Positions 17,996 through 26,042 of a DNA stretch of 64,000 nucleotides are shown here, piece by piece. Position 1 is the stretch's first letter; each line of letters starts with the position of its first letter. A model generated the notes under the pieces. It was given only the letters and a program-made list of their open reading frames with translations, searched no databases and had not been told where the DNA came from. Source of the stretch: JAUWBF01 sp043815125 (GTDB lineage: Bacteria > Verrucomicrobiota > Verrucomicrobiia > Opitutales > Opitutaceae); assembly GCA_043815125.1 (NCBI GenBank), contig JBDRJH010000294.1, positions 27,469 through 91,468 on the forward strand, read 5' to 3'. The position numbers and the translations under genes are program-made.

Positions 17996-20055
17996 GACGC
18001 GCCCTGCCTGCGCCACGACGACGCGAAATAGTTGAAGTCGGCCCAGTTGTTTTCAGGGCTGATGGAGAACTCGCCTTGTTTTTCATACAACACGACGCCG
18101 TCGCGCGTGAGCACGAAGGCCGGCGTTCCGTCGGCCATCGGCGTGGACACGTGGTGCACGCCGGCGGCCAGTTCGAAGGACTCGCTGGTGTCGCCGCACT
18201 CGATCTTGAACGTGGCGGGCGCGGTCAGAAACACCGTCGCAAAAATGCGGTCCTCAAGTTTATCGACGTGATTCGGAAAACGTCCCTCGGGTCCGGCGAC
18301 GGTCTTCGGATGAAGGCGGTAGAAGTAATAAAACTCGTCGTCGGTGATAGCGGGGCGCTCGCCGGTCTTGAACCACTGGAGGTAGTAGCGGCTGGCCTCC
18401 ATGTAGGTTTCGTGGGAAAGCATTTTGCCGAAGTGGTCGTTCCACAGATTGGTGTTCGTGCGGTCGCCGAACGGGCACACGTAGGAGGATTCGTTCCAGT
18501 CGTTCCAAGTCACGATCTCTACCCAGTCGGCACCGACATCGATGGCCGTTTCCCAGTGCATCGCCATGCCCTCGAAGCCGCGCGATTCGTAGGCGCGGTA
18601 GTTGCCGCCGCGTCCGCGGTAATACGGCGTGACAGGGGCCATGAACAGTTTGCCCGCGCCACGCCAGACGGAGGCCATGTTGCGCGTGATCGAGCAGATC
18701 TGTTCGGGGCTACCGGCGGCGCCGAAATTAAAGAAGCCGTCCAGGGCGGTGTTCTCGTCGTAGATGCGCTGGATCTGCGCGAGCGTGGGCGACTCGGACG
18801 CGGGCTTCCCGCGATAAAACGGCACCAGGCAAATCGCGCGGTCGCCGGTGAACTCCGCCACGGCGTGGGTGGTGAGGTCGATGTTCTCGCCCTTGTAGGT
18901 CGAGATAACCGGACGGCCGTCGTGGCGGAACTGGTTGGGGTGATCGCGAAACGATTCCACCATGTCCACGAATTCTCCGAAGGTCAGTTTCGTGGCGAAG
19001 TCGGCGGACATCAAAAGCTGGAAACCGGTGCCGAGCTCGGCGGCGGCCTGATAGATGCGCGTGGTGCGTTCCTTATAGGTCGGGGTTTTCTTTTCGATGG
19101 TCCAGCCGCCGGCGTTCAACGCAAAGCCGTCGAGGCCCATCGCCTGCGCTTGCAGGATTTCCACCTTGTAGTCCTCGACCGTGGAATGTCCGCGCGCCAG
19201 CGGAACGGCGACCATGTAGTGCGCGAACACCGGCTTGCCCGCAGTGCCGTCGGCCGCGCGCACAGGGACGGGGACGTTCGGTTGCGCTGCGGCGACCTTC
19301 GCGGTGTGGAGCGATTGGATGGGCACGATGTGATCGTAGAGCGCCACACGGGCGATGGAGCCGTTGAGCGGCAGGTAACCCTGGCCGCTGGCCACGCCGA
19401 GGTGGATCGGCGCGTCGGTCGCCACCAGCGGGCCACCTCCGGTGAACGGCGTGGGGTTGCCCGCGGAACGTCCGTTGATGTAAAATTGGAGTCCGTAATC
19501 AGGATCGTCGTTGCGCCACGTGAGCACGATATGCGTCCACTCGTTGACGGGCACTGTTTCCTCCGAGCGACGGAAACTGCCGCCGTTCTTTTCGCCCACC
19601 CAGTTGAATTGCAGACGGCCGTCCTCGTAGATCGAGAAGACCCAGCCCGCGTTTTTTCCGCCGGGCATGTTGGTCGCGATGCCCTGGCGTTTGTCGGGGT
19701 GACCGTTCGGGCCGCTCCATTTCACCCAGAGTGAAATCGTGAGCTCATCCTGCGGGCCCGCGAGTTGCAGCTCGGACGAGGAGGCGGGGAGCTGGATCGC
19801 CGCGCCTTGATGGCCGTTGGCGCTCATGCCGAGCGAAGCCGCCCAGCCCGAGACGGCGGCGTCCTTGGTAAACGCCAGCTCCGAAACGGTGTCGTTGACG
19901 GTCGCGACCCCGCCGGCGGTGCCGAAGTTTTTCAAGGAGCCGCTTTCAAAATCCAGACGATAAAGCGGTGCGGAGGTGTTGGCCGAGGAGGCGGTGCCAA
20001 GTGCGCAGATGAGCAAGGCGGCGGACCAGAGTCGTAGAAATCCGAAAGATGTCAT
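17992..20055 (-). CDS. Secreted LamG-like lectin + GH71 (alpha-1,3-glucanase-like) protein
   Basis: 687 residues. A signal peptide (about 1-25) is followed by a LamG/concanavalin-like domain (about 28-255: LTISLWVKWSG, WTHIVLTWRND, LQFYINGRSAG). Next comes a GH71-type TIM-barrel (about 270-600: FAHYMVAVPLARGHS, MGLDGFALNAGGW, ADWVEIVTWNDWNESSYV) and a small C-terminal beta domain. Characterised GH71 members hydrolyse alpha-1,3-glucan (mutan); whether this one does is inference. It is the second gene of the locus A operon and is coupled to the pseudopilin gene. Confidence 0.83.
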   Translation of the reverse strand: MTSFGFLRLWSAALLICALGTASSANTSAPLYRLDFESGSLKNFGTAGGVATVNDTVSELAFTKDAAVSGWAASLGMSANGHQGAAIQLPASSSELQLAGPQDELTISLWVKWSGPNGHPDKRQGIATNMPGGKNAGWVFSIYEDGRLQFNWVGEKNGGSFRRSEETVPVNEWTHIVLTWRNDDPDYGLQFYINGRSAGNPTPFTGGGPLVATDAPIHLGVASGQGYLPLNGSIARVALYDHIVPIQSLHTAKVAAAQPNVPVPVRAADGTAGKPVFAHYMVAVPLARGHSTVEDYKVEILQAQAMGLDGFALNAGGWTIEKKTPTYKERTTRIYQAAAELGTGFQLLMSADFATKLTFGEFVDMVESFRDHPNQFRHDGRPVISTYKGENIDLTTHAVAEFTGDRAICLVPFYRGKPASESPTLAQIQRIYDENTALDGFFNFGAAGSPEQICSITRNMASVWRGAGKLFMAPVTPYYRGRGGNYRAYESRGFEGMAMHWETAIDVGADWVEIVTWNDWNESSYVCPFGDRTNTNLWNDHFGKMLSHETYMEASRYYLQWFKTGERPAITDDEFYYFYRLHPKTVAGPEGRFPNHVDKLEDRIFATVFLTAPATFKIECGDTSESFELAAGVHHVSTPMADGTPAFVLTRDGVVLYEKQGEFSISPENNWADFNYFASSWRRQGAS

Positions 20056-20073
20056 GGGGTGAAAAACGTGGGC

Positions 20074-21147
20074 TTAGGAGGCGCGGCGGTTGCGGCGCAT
20101 GGAAACGAAGGCGAGACCGGCAAGACCGGCCAGCAGGGCGAATGAACCCGGTTCGGGAATCGCACTCGCAATCAGCCCGGCGGCGCTGCCGCCACTGCCG
20201 GACAGCCAGATGAAATAATCTTCACCGTCGGTCCACGTGTCGCCGAGCGTGCGGCCCGAGACATCGAGACCGGTGATGCTCGTCCACGTCAGACCGTCGA
20301 GGGTCGCGCTGGAAATGGAGCCCGAAGCCACGTTGAACAGCTGATTCATGAACGAGGCGTTGTAGCCATTCAGCTCGTCAGGGGTTGTGTTGAGCGCACG
20401 AATCTGCGCCGCGGTGAGCACCGAGTCCCACATCGCGAAGTCGTCGAGATTTCCGTTAAGGGATCGGTAGAGCGTGCTGGTGGTGACGCCGAGATAGATT
20501 GGGGATGTGTTGGCTCCCAATGTGCTGGGGCCGGTGAAATTCACCCCGTCACTGGTCAGCGCACCGTTAACGTAGAAGCGAAGCGCGTTGGTGCTGCCCG
20601 TATCCCAGCTCACGGCGACGTGGGTCCAGGCGCCGGTCGCCACCGAACCGTCGGCCGTTTTGCGATTGGTGCCACTGCCTCCCAACCCATATTCGAAACG
20701 GACACCACCTGTCTGTGTGATCGACAGACCCCATCCGGTTGTGGTGGCGCTTACCACCTTTGTCGCAATGCCCGCTTCCTGCGCCCCCAGGGCGCCATTC
20801 CAATATACCCAGGTGGAAAGCGTCATTTTTGATGCGGCGGAATCCAGGTTAAACTGGTTCGTGCTCCCAGGAAGCTCCACTGCGCCGGCACTTGTGCCCG
20901 AACCGGGAAAGGACTCGGAGTGGGTCCCGCCAATTCCCGGGGCCGTGAGGGTGGAGGACGCCGGGATGTAGCTGCCGGAGCCCGGCCCGTCGATCGCGTT
21001 CGCGGTGCCGCCGGCGGTGCCTTGGTTGGCCAACGACGCGGAGCCGTCCAATTCAAAGGGCAGGTAATAAACGAGGGAGGCGCGGGCCGCGCCAAACGTG
21101 CAGACGGACAAAGCGAGCACGGCAAGGAATCGATTTTGAATACTCAT
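20074..21147 (-). CDS. PEP-CTERM LamG-domain surface protein (locus A)
   Basis: 357 residues: signal peptide (about 1-24), one LamG-like jelly-roll domain (about 25-270; MTLSTWVYWNG, GAWTHVAVSWD, LRFYVNGAL), a short linker, and a C-terminal PEP-CTERM sorting tail (IPEPGSFALLAGLAGLAFV, then RRNRR). PEP-CTERM proteins are exported by Sec and processed by an exosortase, which is not in this window. The LamG domain is closely similar in pattern to that of the next gene. ATG 21147 places the signal peptide at the N-terminus. First gene of the locus A operon, 120 bases from the divergent LacI gene, so likely a carbohydrate-binding surface protein. Confidence 0.88.
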   Translation of the reverse strand: MSIQNRFLAVLALSVCTFGAARASLVYYLPFELDGSASLANQGTAGGTANAIDGPGSGSYIPASSTLTAPGIGGTHSESFPGSGTSAGAVELPGSTNQFNLDSAASKMTLSTWVYWNGALGAQEAGIATKVVSATTTGWGLSITQTGGVRFEYGLGGSGTNRKTADGSVATGAWTHVAVSWDTGSTNALRFYVNGALTSDGVNFTGPSTLGANTSPIYLGVTTSTLYRSLNGNLDDFAMWDSVLTAAQIRALNTTPDELNGYNASFMNQLFNVASGSISSATLDGLTWTSITGLDVSGRTLGDTWTDGEDYFIWLSGSGGSAAGLIASAIPEPGSFALLAGLAGLAFVSMRRNRRAS

Positions 21148-21247
21148 GGTCAATGGGGATGAAGGGGGTTCGGGGTGAAGACCTGCGGCCGGCAAACCTT
21201 CGCCTCCTATAAATCCCTTGAGCCGTCCACAAACAAGCGTTTCACTG

Positions 21248-21261
21248 CCTAACACGTTAGG
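21248..21261. promoter_or_regulatory. Palindromic operator of locus A
   Basis: CCTAAC-AC-GTTAGG is a perfect 6-bp inverted repeat with a 2-base centre. It ends 6 bases before the ATG of the LacI-type gene and about 100 bases upstream of the first gene of the locus A operon. The layout resembles the locus B operators (TCTAC-NN-GTAGA), as expected for paralogous LacI proteins. Confidence 0.55.
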
Positions 21262-21267
21262 TTCACC

Positions 21268-22289
21268 ATGCCAAATCCAGCCACTTACAGAAAAATCGCC
21301 GAGCTGGCCGGCGTCAGCGTATTCTCGGTGAGCTGCGCGTTGCGCAACCGCCCCGGAGTGTCCGAGGCGACGCGGGAACGCATCCGCGAAGTCGCGTTAA
21401 GCGTCGGCTACAAGCCAAACCCGCTCGTCACCGCGCTGATGACTCGGCACCGCACGCAAAACAACCGCAGGCAGATGCGCGCGATCATCGCCTGTCTCTT
21501 CGACAAGGTCACCCGCGCCAACCGCGCCAGAGTGTCCACCAATCGCGAATCCCATGCGGGTTATCTGGCGGCCTGCGACGAAGCCGGCTTCATCACCGAG
21601 GAGTTCATCGTGGAGGACTTTAAATCAAATCCCCGCCGCCTGTTTTCCGCCCTGCGCGCGCGCCGCGTGCCGGGCGTCATCATTCAGGCGGGCATCCTGC
21701 CCGAATGGTGCAGCACGGGTTGGGAGCATTACGCCCTCGCCTCCGTCGGCAACCGCCAGCTTAACCTGCCCTCCCATTTCGCGGGCACCGACCACTATCG
21801 CAACAGCTGGCTCGCGGCCGCCAAACTCTCGGAGCTCGGTTACCGGCGGATCGGATTCGCCATGAGCCGCCCGACTGGGTGACCAGCGTCGATTTTCGCG
21901 GTCTCTCGGCCTATCTGGGTTGGGCGACCCAGGCGGGACTGCCGGTGCTGAAACCGCATCTGGCCGAGAACTGGGACCGCGACGGGTTCTTGCAGTGGAC
22001 GGAGAAACAACGCCCCGACGTAGTCGTTTCCGGCGAGCATGAGCCCCTCAACTTTCTGAAGGCGGCCGGCTGGAAAATCCCCGCCGACATCGGTTTTGCC
22101 CACCTCGGCCTCGACCCCGCGTGGAAAGATCTGGCGGGCATTCGACAAAACAACTTCCAAGTTGGCGAAGCCGCCGCGCAACTTGTCATCGACCAGATCA
22201 ACCGCAACGCCTACGGCCCGCCGGATCACCCGCGCTCCATCCAGATTTCCGGCGACTGGATCGACGGCCCGTCCATTCGCCGACAGTGA
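21268..22289 (+). pseudogene. LacI-family regulator of locus A, interrupted by a frameshift
   Basis: The first part (21268-21882) encodes a good LacI HTH (TYRKIAELAGVSVFSVSCAL) and the first half of the ligand domain, reaching ELGYRRIGFAMSR. The frame then hits TGA at 21880-21882. The rest (RQNNFQVGEAAAQLVIDQI etc.) continues without interruption in the neighbouring frame from about 21873 to 22289 (DWVTSVDFRGLSAYLGW). A one-base change near 21868-21880 would restore one protein of about 340 residues, the normal family length. This is either a real mutation or a sequencing error. If real, the truncated protein keeps DNA binding but loses half the effector domain. Confidence 0.8.
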
Positions 22290-22330
22290 GAAGCGCATCC
22301 GCTGCGCGTTGCCACAGACGCACCGTTCCA

Positions 22331-22343
22331 TAAATAATATTTA
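22331..22343. repeat. AT-rich palindrome upstream of PEP-CTERM gene
   Basis: TAAATA-A-TATTTA is a perfect inverted repeat in a small AT-rich patch 68 bases upstream of the ATG at 22411. It could be part of the promoter or an operator for that gene; no regulator can be named. Confidence 0.3.
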
Positions 22344-22410
22344 CCAACCGCGAATTGACCCGATCTGGTCGTCGAGGCACATTGAGATCCTACCCTTTAA
22401 CCTCTGCCCC

Positions 22411-23247
22411 ATGAAATCTCTTCGCCTATTGCTTGGCTGCGCGGGCGCGCTTGCGTTCGCCATCGTTTCATCCGCCCAGGTTCTGATGCTGGACTTTGGT
22501 CCGACCACTGCCTCGGGAGCCAGCCGAACCAACAGCCCCTATCACACCGCCGACGACACGTTCACTGACACCACATGGAACAGGCTCGGCACCGCCGACG
22601 TCGCCTCCGGCCTGCTTTGGTCGGACGGAGTCGCCGCCACCGACGTCAGCGTCAACCTCGGCGCCACCACCACAGACGGGAGCCGCACCGTCGACTTGGG
22701 CAACACTCCCTCCAACGGAACGGGCCTGACCGGGAGCGCCATGACCAGCGGAGTATACGCCGACACCTCACCGGCCCGTGACGGCATCTTTACCGGGAGC
22801 AGCAGCGGCAACATTCGTGCGGTCGGCCTGCAGATCAGCGGCCTGTCTACCGGCACCTACGAGATCTACATGACAGGCCGCAATACCAACACCACCGGCG
22901 GCCACGTCCAAAACTTTTACGCGGGCAAGGCGGCGTCATCGGGCGACTTCACCTTCACCGACACCGAGGTGTTCGCCCACAAATCGATCACCTACTTTGC
23001 CTCCCCCACACAGCAAAACAACGCCTGGTCCGAGACCACCCTCGCCAACTACGCCAGGTTTTCGGTGACGATCACCAGCGGCGACGTGCTGCAACTGGCG
23101 GCCTTCGGCGGCACCGGCGACAACCGCGGCTTCCTCAACGCCGTGCAGATCGTCAACACCACACCCATCCCCGAGCCCGCCTCCGCCACCCTGCTGCTCG
23201 GCGTCGGCGCGATCACCGGCACCGCCCTGCGCCGCCGGCGCCGGTGA
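22411..23247 (+). CDS. PEP-CTERM surface protein of unknown function
   Basis: 278 residues: signal peptide (about 1-23, ending VSSAQ), a beta-rich body starting VLMLDFGPTTASGAS, and a PEP-CTERM tail (IPEPASATLLLGVGAI, then RRRRR). The body looks like the single beta-sandwich domain common in PEP-CTERM proteins; no enzyme motif is seen. It starts at the ATG at 22411, 121 bases after the frameshifted LacI gene and in the same direction. A candidate -35 (TTGACC, 22355-22360) lies upstream, with only a weak -10. A perfect 12-bp hairpin follows the gene. Confidence 0.85.
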   Translation: MKSLRLLLGCAGALAFAIVSSAQVLMLDFGPTTASGASRTNSPYHTADDTFTDTTWNRLGTADVASGLLWSDGVAATDVSVNLGATTTDGSRTVDLGNTPSNGTGLTGSAMTSGVYADTSPARDGIFTGSSSGNIRAVGLQISGLSTGTYEIYMTGRNTNTTGGHVQNFYAGKAASSGDFTFTDTEVFAHKSITYFASPTQQNNAWSETTLANYARFSVTITSGDVLQLAAFGGTGDNRGFLNAVQIVNTTPIPEPASATLLLGVGAITGTALRRRRR

Positions 23248-23286
23248 GCTGATGGTGCCATAACCCCCCCCCCACCTCACGCGGAA

Positions 23287-23314
23287 GTGGAAGGCGGGCC
23301 GCCCCGCCTTCCAC
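23287..23314. terminator. Perfect 12-bp hairpin after PEP-CTERM gene
   Basis: GTGGAAGGCGGG (23287-23298) pairs exactly with CCCGCCTTCCAC (23303-23314) around a 4-base loop, 40 bases past the stop of the PEP-CTERM gene and before the convergent nitroreductase. There is no T-run. Probable bidirectional terminator. Confidence 0.55.
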
Positions 23315-23434
23315 TGTGATCGACGTCACCAGGCCCCTCCGCCTCGCCACCCGTCGCGGTCGGATAACGTCCCTCCGCAGTCACCGGTAGGGCCATGCCG
23401 GTCAACGTCGCCCGCGCCATTCGTCCGGAACAGC

Positions 23435-24013
23435 TCAAGCCTCGTGCCAGATCACGCGTTGGGCGAGCGTCGTGCGCACTGACTGCGGCGCAGGTTCACC
23501 CGACCGCGGCCAGCCCAGATAGACCAGCCCCAGCATCCGGTGCGCCGCGGCGTCGAGACCCAGCCATGTCGCGAATTCCGCGCGGCACGCCGCCGGGGGC
23601 GTGCTCCAGTAGCTGCCGAGACCGCGCTCATGCGCCGAGAGCATCAGGTTTTGCACCGCGCAGGACACCGCCGCGATTTCCTCCCACTCGGGGATCTTGC
23701 CGCCCGGCTCCAGCCTGGCCGCCACCGCAATGACCACCGGCGCGTGCCGCGGGGCGGCCGACAACTTGGCGCGTTTTTGTTCCTCGCACTTCGCGGCCGG
23801 CGTGGTCGCGTCGTAAACCGACAACAGCCCGTCGGCGAGGCGGGCCCGCGCGCCCGGCGTCGCGAACACCTGAAACCGCCACGGCTGGGTGAGCCCGTGC
23901 GTGGGCGCCCAGTGGGCGTCCTCCAGCAACGCCATGACCATGTCGCGGGAAACCTCCCGGGATGGGTCCATGGCCAGCGGTTTGATCGAGCGGCGCGTGC
24001 GGTAGATCGACAT
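23435..24013 (-). CDS. Nitroreductase-family protein
   Basis: 192 residues of the FMN-dependent nitroreductase fold. Typical features are the N-terminal IYRTRRSIKP (FMN-binding Arg pair), DAHWAPTHGLTQPWRFQVF, AVQNLMLSAHERGLGSYWST, and the C-terminal LGLVYLGWPRSGEP. YdjA-type single-domain enzymes are the closest in length. The natural electron acceptor is unknown. ATG 24013 is the first start consistent with the family N-terminus. It stands alone between convergent and tandem neighbours with about 120 bases either side, and seems unrelated to the sugar loci. Confidence 0.9.
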   Translation of the reverse strand: MSIYRTRRSIKPLAMDPSREVSRDMVMALLEDAHWAPTHGLTQPWRFQVFATPGARARLADGLLSVYDATTPAAKCEEQKRAKLSAAPRHAPVVIAVAARLEPGGKIPEWEEIAAVSCAVQNLMLSAHERGLGSYWSTPPAACRAEFATWLGLDAAAHRMLGLVYLGWPRSGEPAPQSVRTTLAQRVIWHEA

Positions 24014-24140
24014 GCATCCATCGTCCCCAGCCGCCCCGCGCCACGCAAGCCGCCGGTCCTGATTAAAGCCACCGACGGCGCGTGTCTGGGCCATGCCCCT
24101 GCCCGCCGGCGGCCATGTCGCGCGCAGGGCCTCGCGCCGG

Positions 24141-24842
24141 TCAGCGCCCGACCGCCGAGGCCTTCAGCTCCGTCGCCTCCTGCGAGGTGTGCGCGGCCAC
24201 GTGGCCGTCGACAAACAGGCAGTTGCCCTTGTCGGAAGAATGCCGGGCCGCCAGCGAGGCCGTGATGCCGTTGCTATCCACCACCAGCAGCGTGCGCGAC
24301 GGTTCGGCCACTTCGACCACACGCACCCTGAAGTGATAGCTGTAGTTGCTTGAGCTGGACGAATTTTTCAGCGCCTGCACCGAGCCGCGCGCCGTGAGCA
24401 GATCGTTCATGCCATAGCCCCGGCTCACCACGCTCGTGCTGGCGACCTCAAATTCCGGACAGTGCGCCTGGAGGTCATTGTCGTTGGACGCCGCCTGGAT
24501 GTTCTGCTTCAGCTCCCGACCGAAATACGGGCTGATCTCCACCTGCCAGTGCCCGAGCGTGTTCAGACTGCCCTTCGCCGGATCCGCGTTGCCGTTTTTC
24601 GAGACCGCCGGCAAGAAGCCGCGGTTATCCGCCGCGTAGAGCCTGAACGCCGCACCCATTTGGCGCAGATTCGACATGCACACCGCCTCCCGAGACTTGG
24701 CCCGCATGCGGCCGAGCAACGGCATGATCAACGCGGCCAGTATGCCGATGATGATCATCACCATCAACAGCTCCACCAAGGTAAAGCCGCGACGGGCGAC
24801 GTCGTGACGACTATGGAACTGACGGATGTGCGGGGATTTCAC
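24141..24842 (-). CDS. Pseudopilin with GFTLVELL motif (locus B)
   Basis: 233 residues from the GTG at 24842 (MKSPHIRQ...), chosen because the locus A pseudopilin also begins MKxP; another GTG at 24872 would add 10 residues. The prepilin site is canonical: RRGFTLVELLMVMIIIGILA, Gly at -1 and Glu at +5. SNLRQMGAAFRLYAADNRGFLP and the C-terminal CLFVDGHVAAH match the verrucomicrobial pseudopilin family. It has its own upstream operator (24890-24901) between it and the LacI gene. It is the locus B counterpart of the pseudopilin at 17276, which argues that a pseudopilin is a functional part of these carbohydrate loci. Confidence 0.85.
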   Translation of the reverse strand: MKSPHIRQFHSRHDVARRGFTLVELLMVMIIIGILAALIMPLLGRMRAKSREAVCMSNLRQMGAAFRLYAADNRGFLPAVSKNGNADPAKGSLNTLGHWQVEISPYFGRELKQNIQAASNDNDLQAHCPEFEVASTSVVSRGYGMNDLLTARGSVQALKNSSSSSNYSYHFRVRVVEVAEPSRTLLVVDSNGITASLAARHSSDKGNCLFVDGHVAAHTSQEATELKASAVGR

Positions 24843-24889
24843 ACCGACACTCTGTTGCTCCCCGCAGGCCACGGCAACATTGCCTAATC

Positions 24890-24901
24890 TCTACCCGTAG
24901 A
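24890..24901. promoter_or_regulatory. LacI-type operator TCTACCCGTAGA (locus B site 1)
   Basis: Perfect 5-bp arms around a 2-base centre, 48 bases upstream of the pseudopilin start and just past the stop of the LacI gene. One of four matches to TCTACNNGTAGA in this locus. Confidence 0.65.
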
Positions 24902-24909
24902 ACCCCGGA

Positions 24910-25959
24910 TCATCCCTTGCGCATGCGCCGCGGTTTCGGTGCCTCCGGACGCACCGTCGCACCCTGCCGCCACTCGCCCTCCACCAGCGTGCGGATGGGC
25001 ACGTCCGGCAGGCCGCGTTCTCCGCGGTGCATCATGTCCACCAAAAAATCCACCGCCTTCCTGCCGATGGTGACGTTATTCTGGTAGATGCCCGAGATCG
25101 TCCGGTTCCCCTCCAGCAGGTCGATGCCCGCGTAGCCGATGTCCTCCGGCATGCGCAGGCCCATCGCCTTCAGGTGACGGTGTATCCGACCATAGGATAC
25201 AACCACGTCCGGCCGGTGTTTTTTCAGCCACGCCTCGAGATCGCCGCCCTCCTGGTCGCTGCGCAGCACCGGGGGCAGGTCCGCGAGATCCGGGTGCAGC
25301 CAGCGGGCCAGCAAAAAGCTGCTCAGCCAGCTGTGGCCGACCTTGGCGTCCCAATCCTCGCCGACATACATGCCGATGCGGCGGTAGCCGAGCCCGTAGA
25401 GGCGCTCGATCATCAGATTCATCGAGTGCGCGTGATGATTGGTGATCACATGCAGCCGCGGGGGCTGGAGGCTGTAGCCGAACGACAGCGCGGAAAACTC
25501 CCGGTAGTCGAAGTCGAGCCACATGCCCGACCGGGGCTGCGGAGCGACAATCACCGCCTGGATGCCCCGCGCGTGCAGCACGCGGCGCAGCTTGTCCGGC
25601 GTCATCCCGCGCGCGTGCAGCCAGAACTCCTCTACGACGTAGCCAAGCTCCTCCGCCCGCGCGCAGGCGCCTCGGTGATACTCGCCAAACTCGGGGATCT
25701 TGAGCAGCTCGGCGCGCACGGGCCAGTTGTTGATCCACGCGATCGTCGCCTGGTAATGCGGCGGTTTTCGCGTCTTTCGATAGGCGTTGAGCGCGGTGAG
25801 CATCGGGTCCGGCCGGTAGCCCATCGACTCGGCCAGCTCCTTGACCCGGCGTTTCGTCTCCGCGTTCAGCATCGGACTGTCGCGCAACGCCAGCGCGACC
25901 GTGGTGAAATGCAGCCCGGCCTTGGCGGCGATGTCGCGAACGGTGATGCGTGAGGACAT
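24910..25959 (-). CDS. LacI-family regulator of locus B
   Basis: 349 residues. The N-terminal HTH/hinge (about 4-60: TVRDIAAKAGLHFTTVALAL, RRVKELAESMGYRPDPML) is followed by a full ligand-binding domain (DKLRRVLHARGIQAVIVAP, GYRRIGMYVGEDWD, PDVVVSYGRIH, IYQNNVTIGRKAVDFLVDMM). The gene is intact, unlike the locus A paralogue. An operator (25968-25979) sits 8 bases upstream of its ATG, which implies tight autorepression. Matching sites lie in front of the pseudopilin, the PEP-CTERM gene and the pectate-lyase-like/GH-A divergent pair, so it probably controls the whole locus. The inducer is unknown; plant-type polysaccharide oligomers are likely. Confidence 0.92.
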   Translation of the reverse strand: MSSRITVRDIAAKAGLHFTTVALALRDSPMLNAETKRRVKELAESMGYRPDPMLTALNAYRKTRKPPHYQATIAWINNWPVRAELLKIPEFGEYHRGACARAEELGYVVEEFWLHARGMTPDKLRRVLHARGIQAVIVAPQPRSGMWLDFDYREFSALSFGYSLQPPRLHVITNHHAHSMNLMIERLYGLGYRRIGMYVGEDWDAKVGHSWLSSFLLARWLHPDLADLPPVLRSDQEGGDLEAWLKKHRPDVVVSYGRIHRHLKAMGLRMPEDIGYAGIDLLEGNRTISGIYQNNVTIGRKAVDFLVDMMHRGERGLPDVPIRTLVEGEWRQGATVRPEAPKPRRMRKG

Positions 25960-25967
25960 GCCGGGTT

Positions 25968-25979
25968 TCTACACGTAGA
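25968..25979. promoter_or_regulatory. LacI-type operator TCTACACGTAGA (locus B site 2)
   Basis: Perfect palindromic arms, starting 8 bases upstream of the LacI start codon; the outer bases extend the symmetry partly (TTTCTAC..GTAGAGAAA). The position fits autorepression. Confidence 0.7.
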
Positions 25980-26042
25980 GAAAAGGCCGCCAATCCCAAA
26001 GCGCGGCCGCATCTTCGCCGGCCGCCGAGCGGCGCGGGCCGT

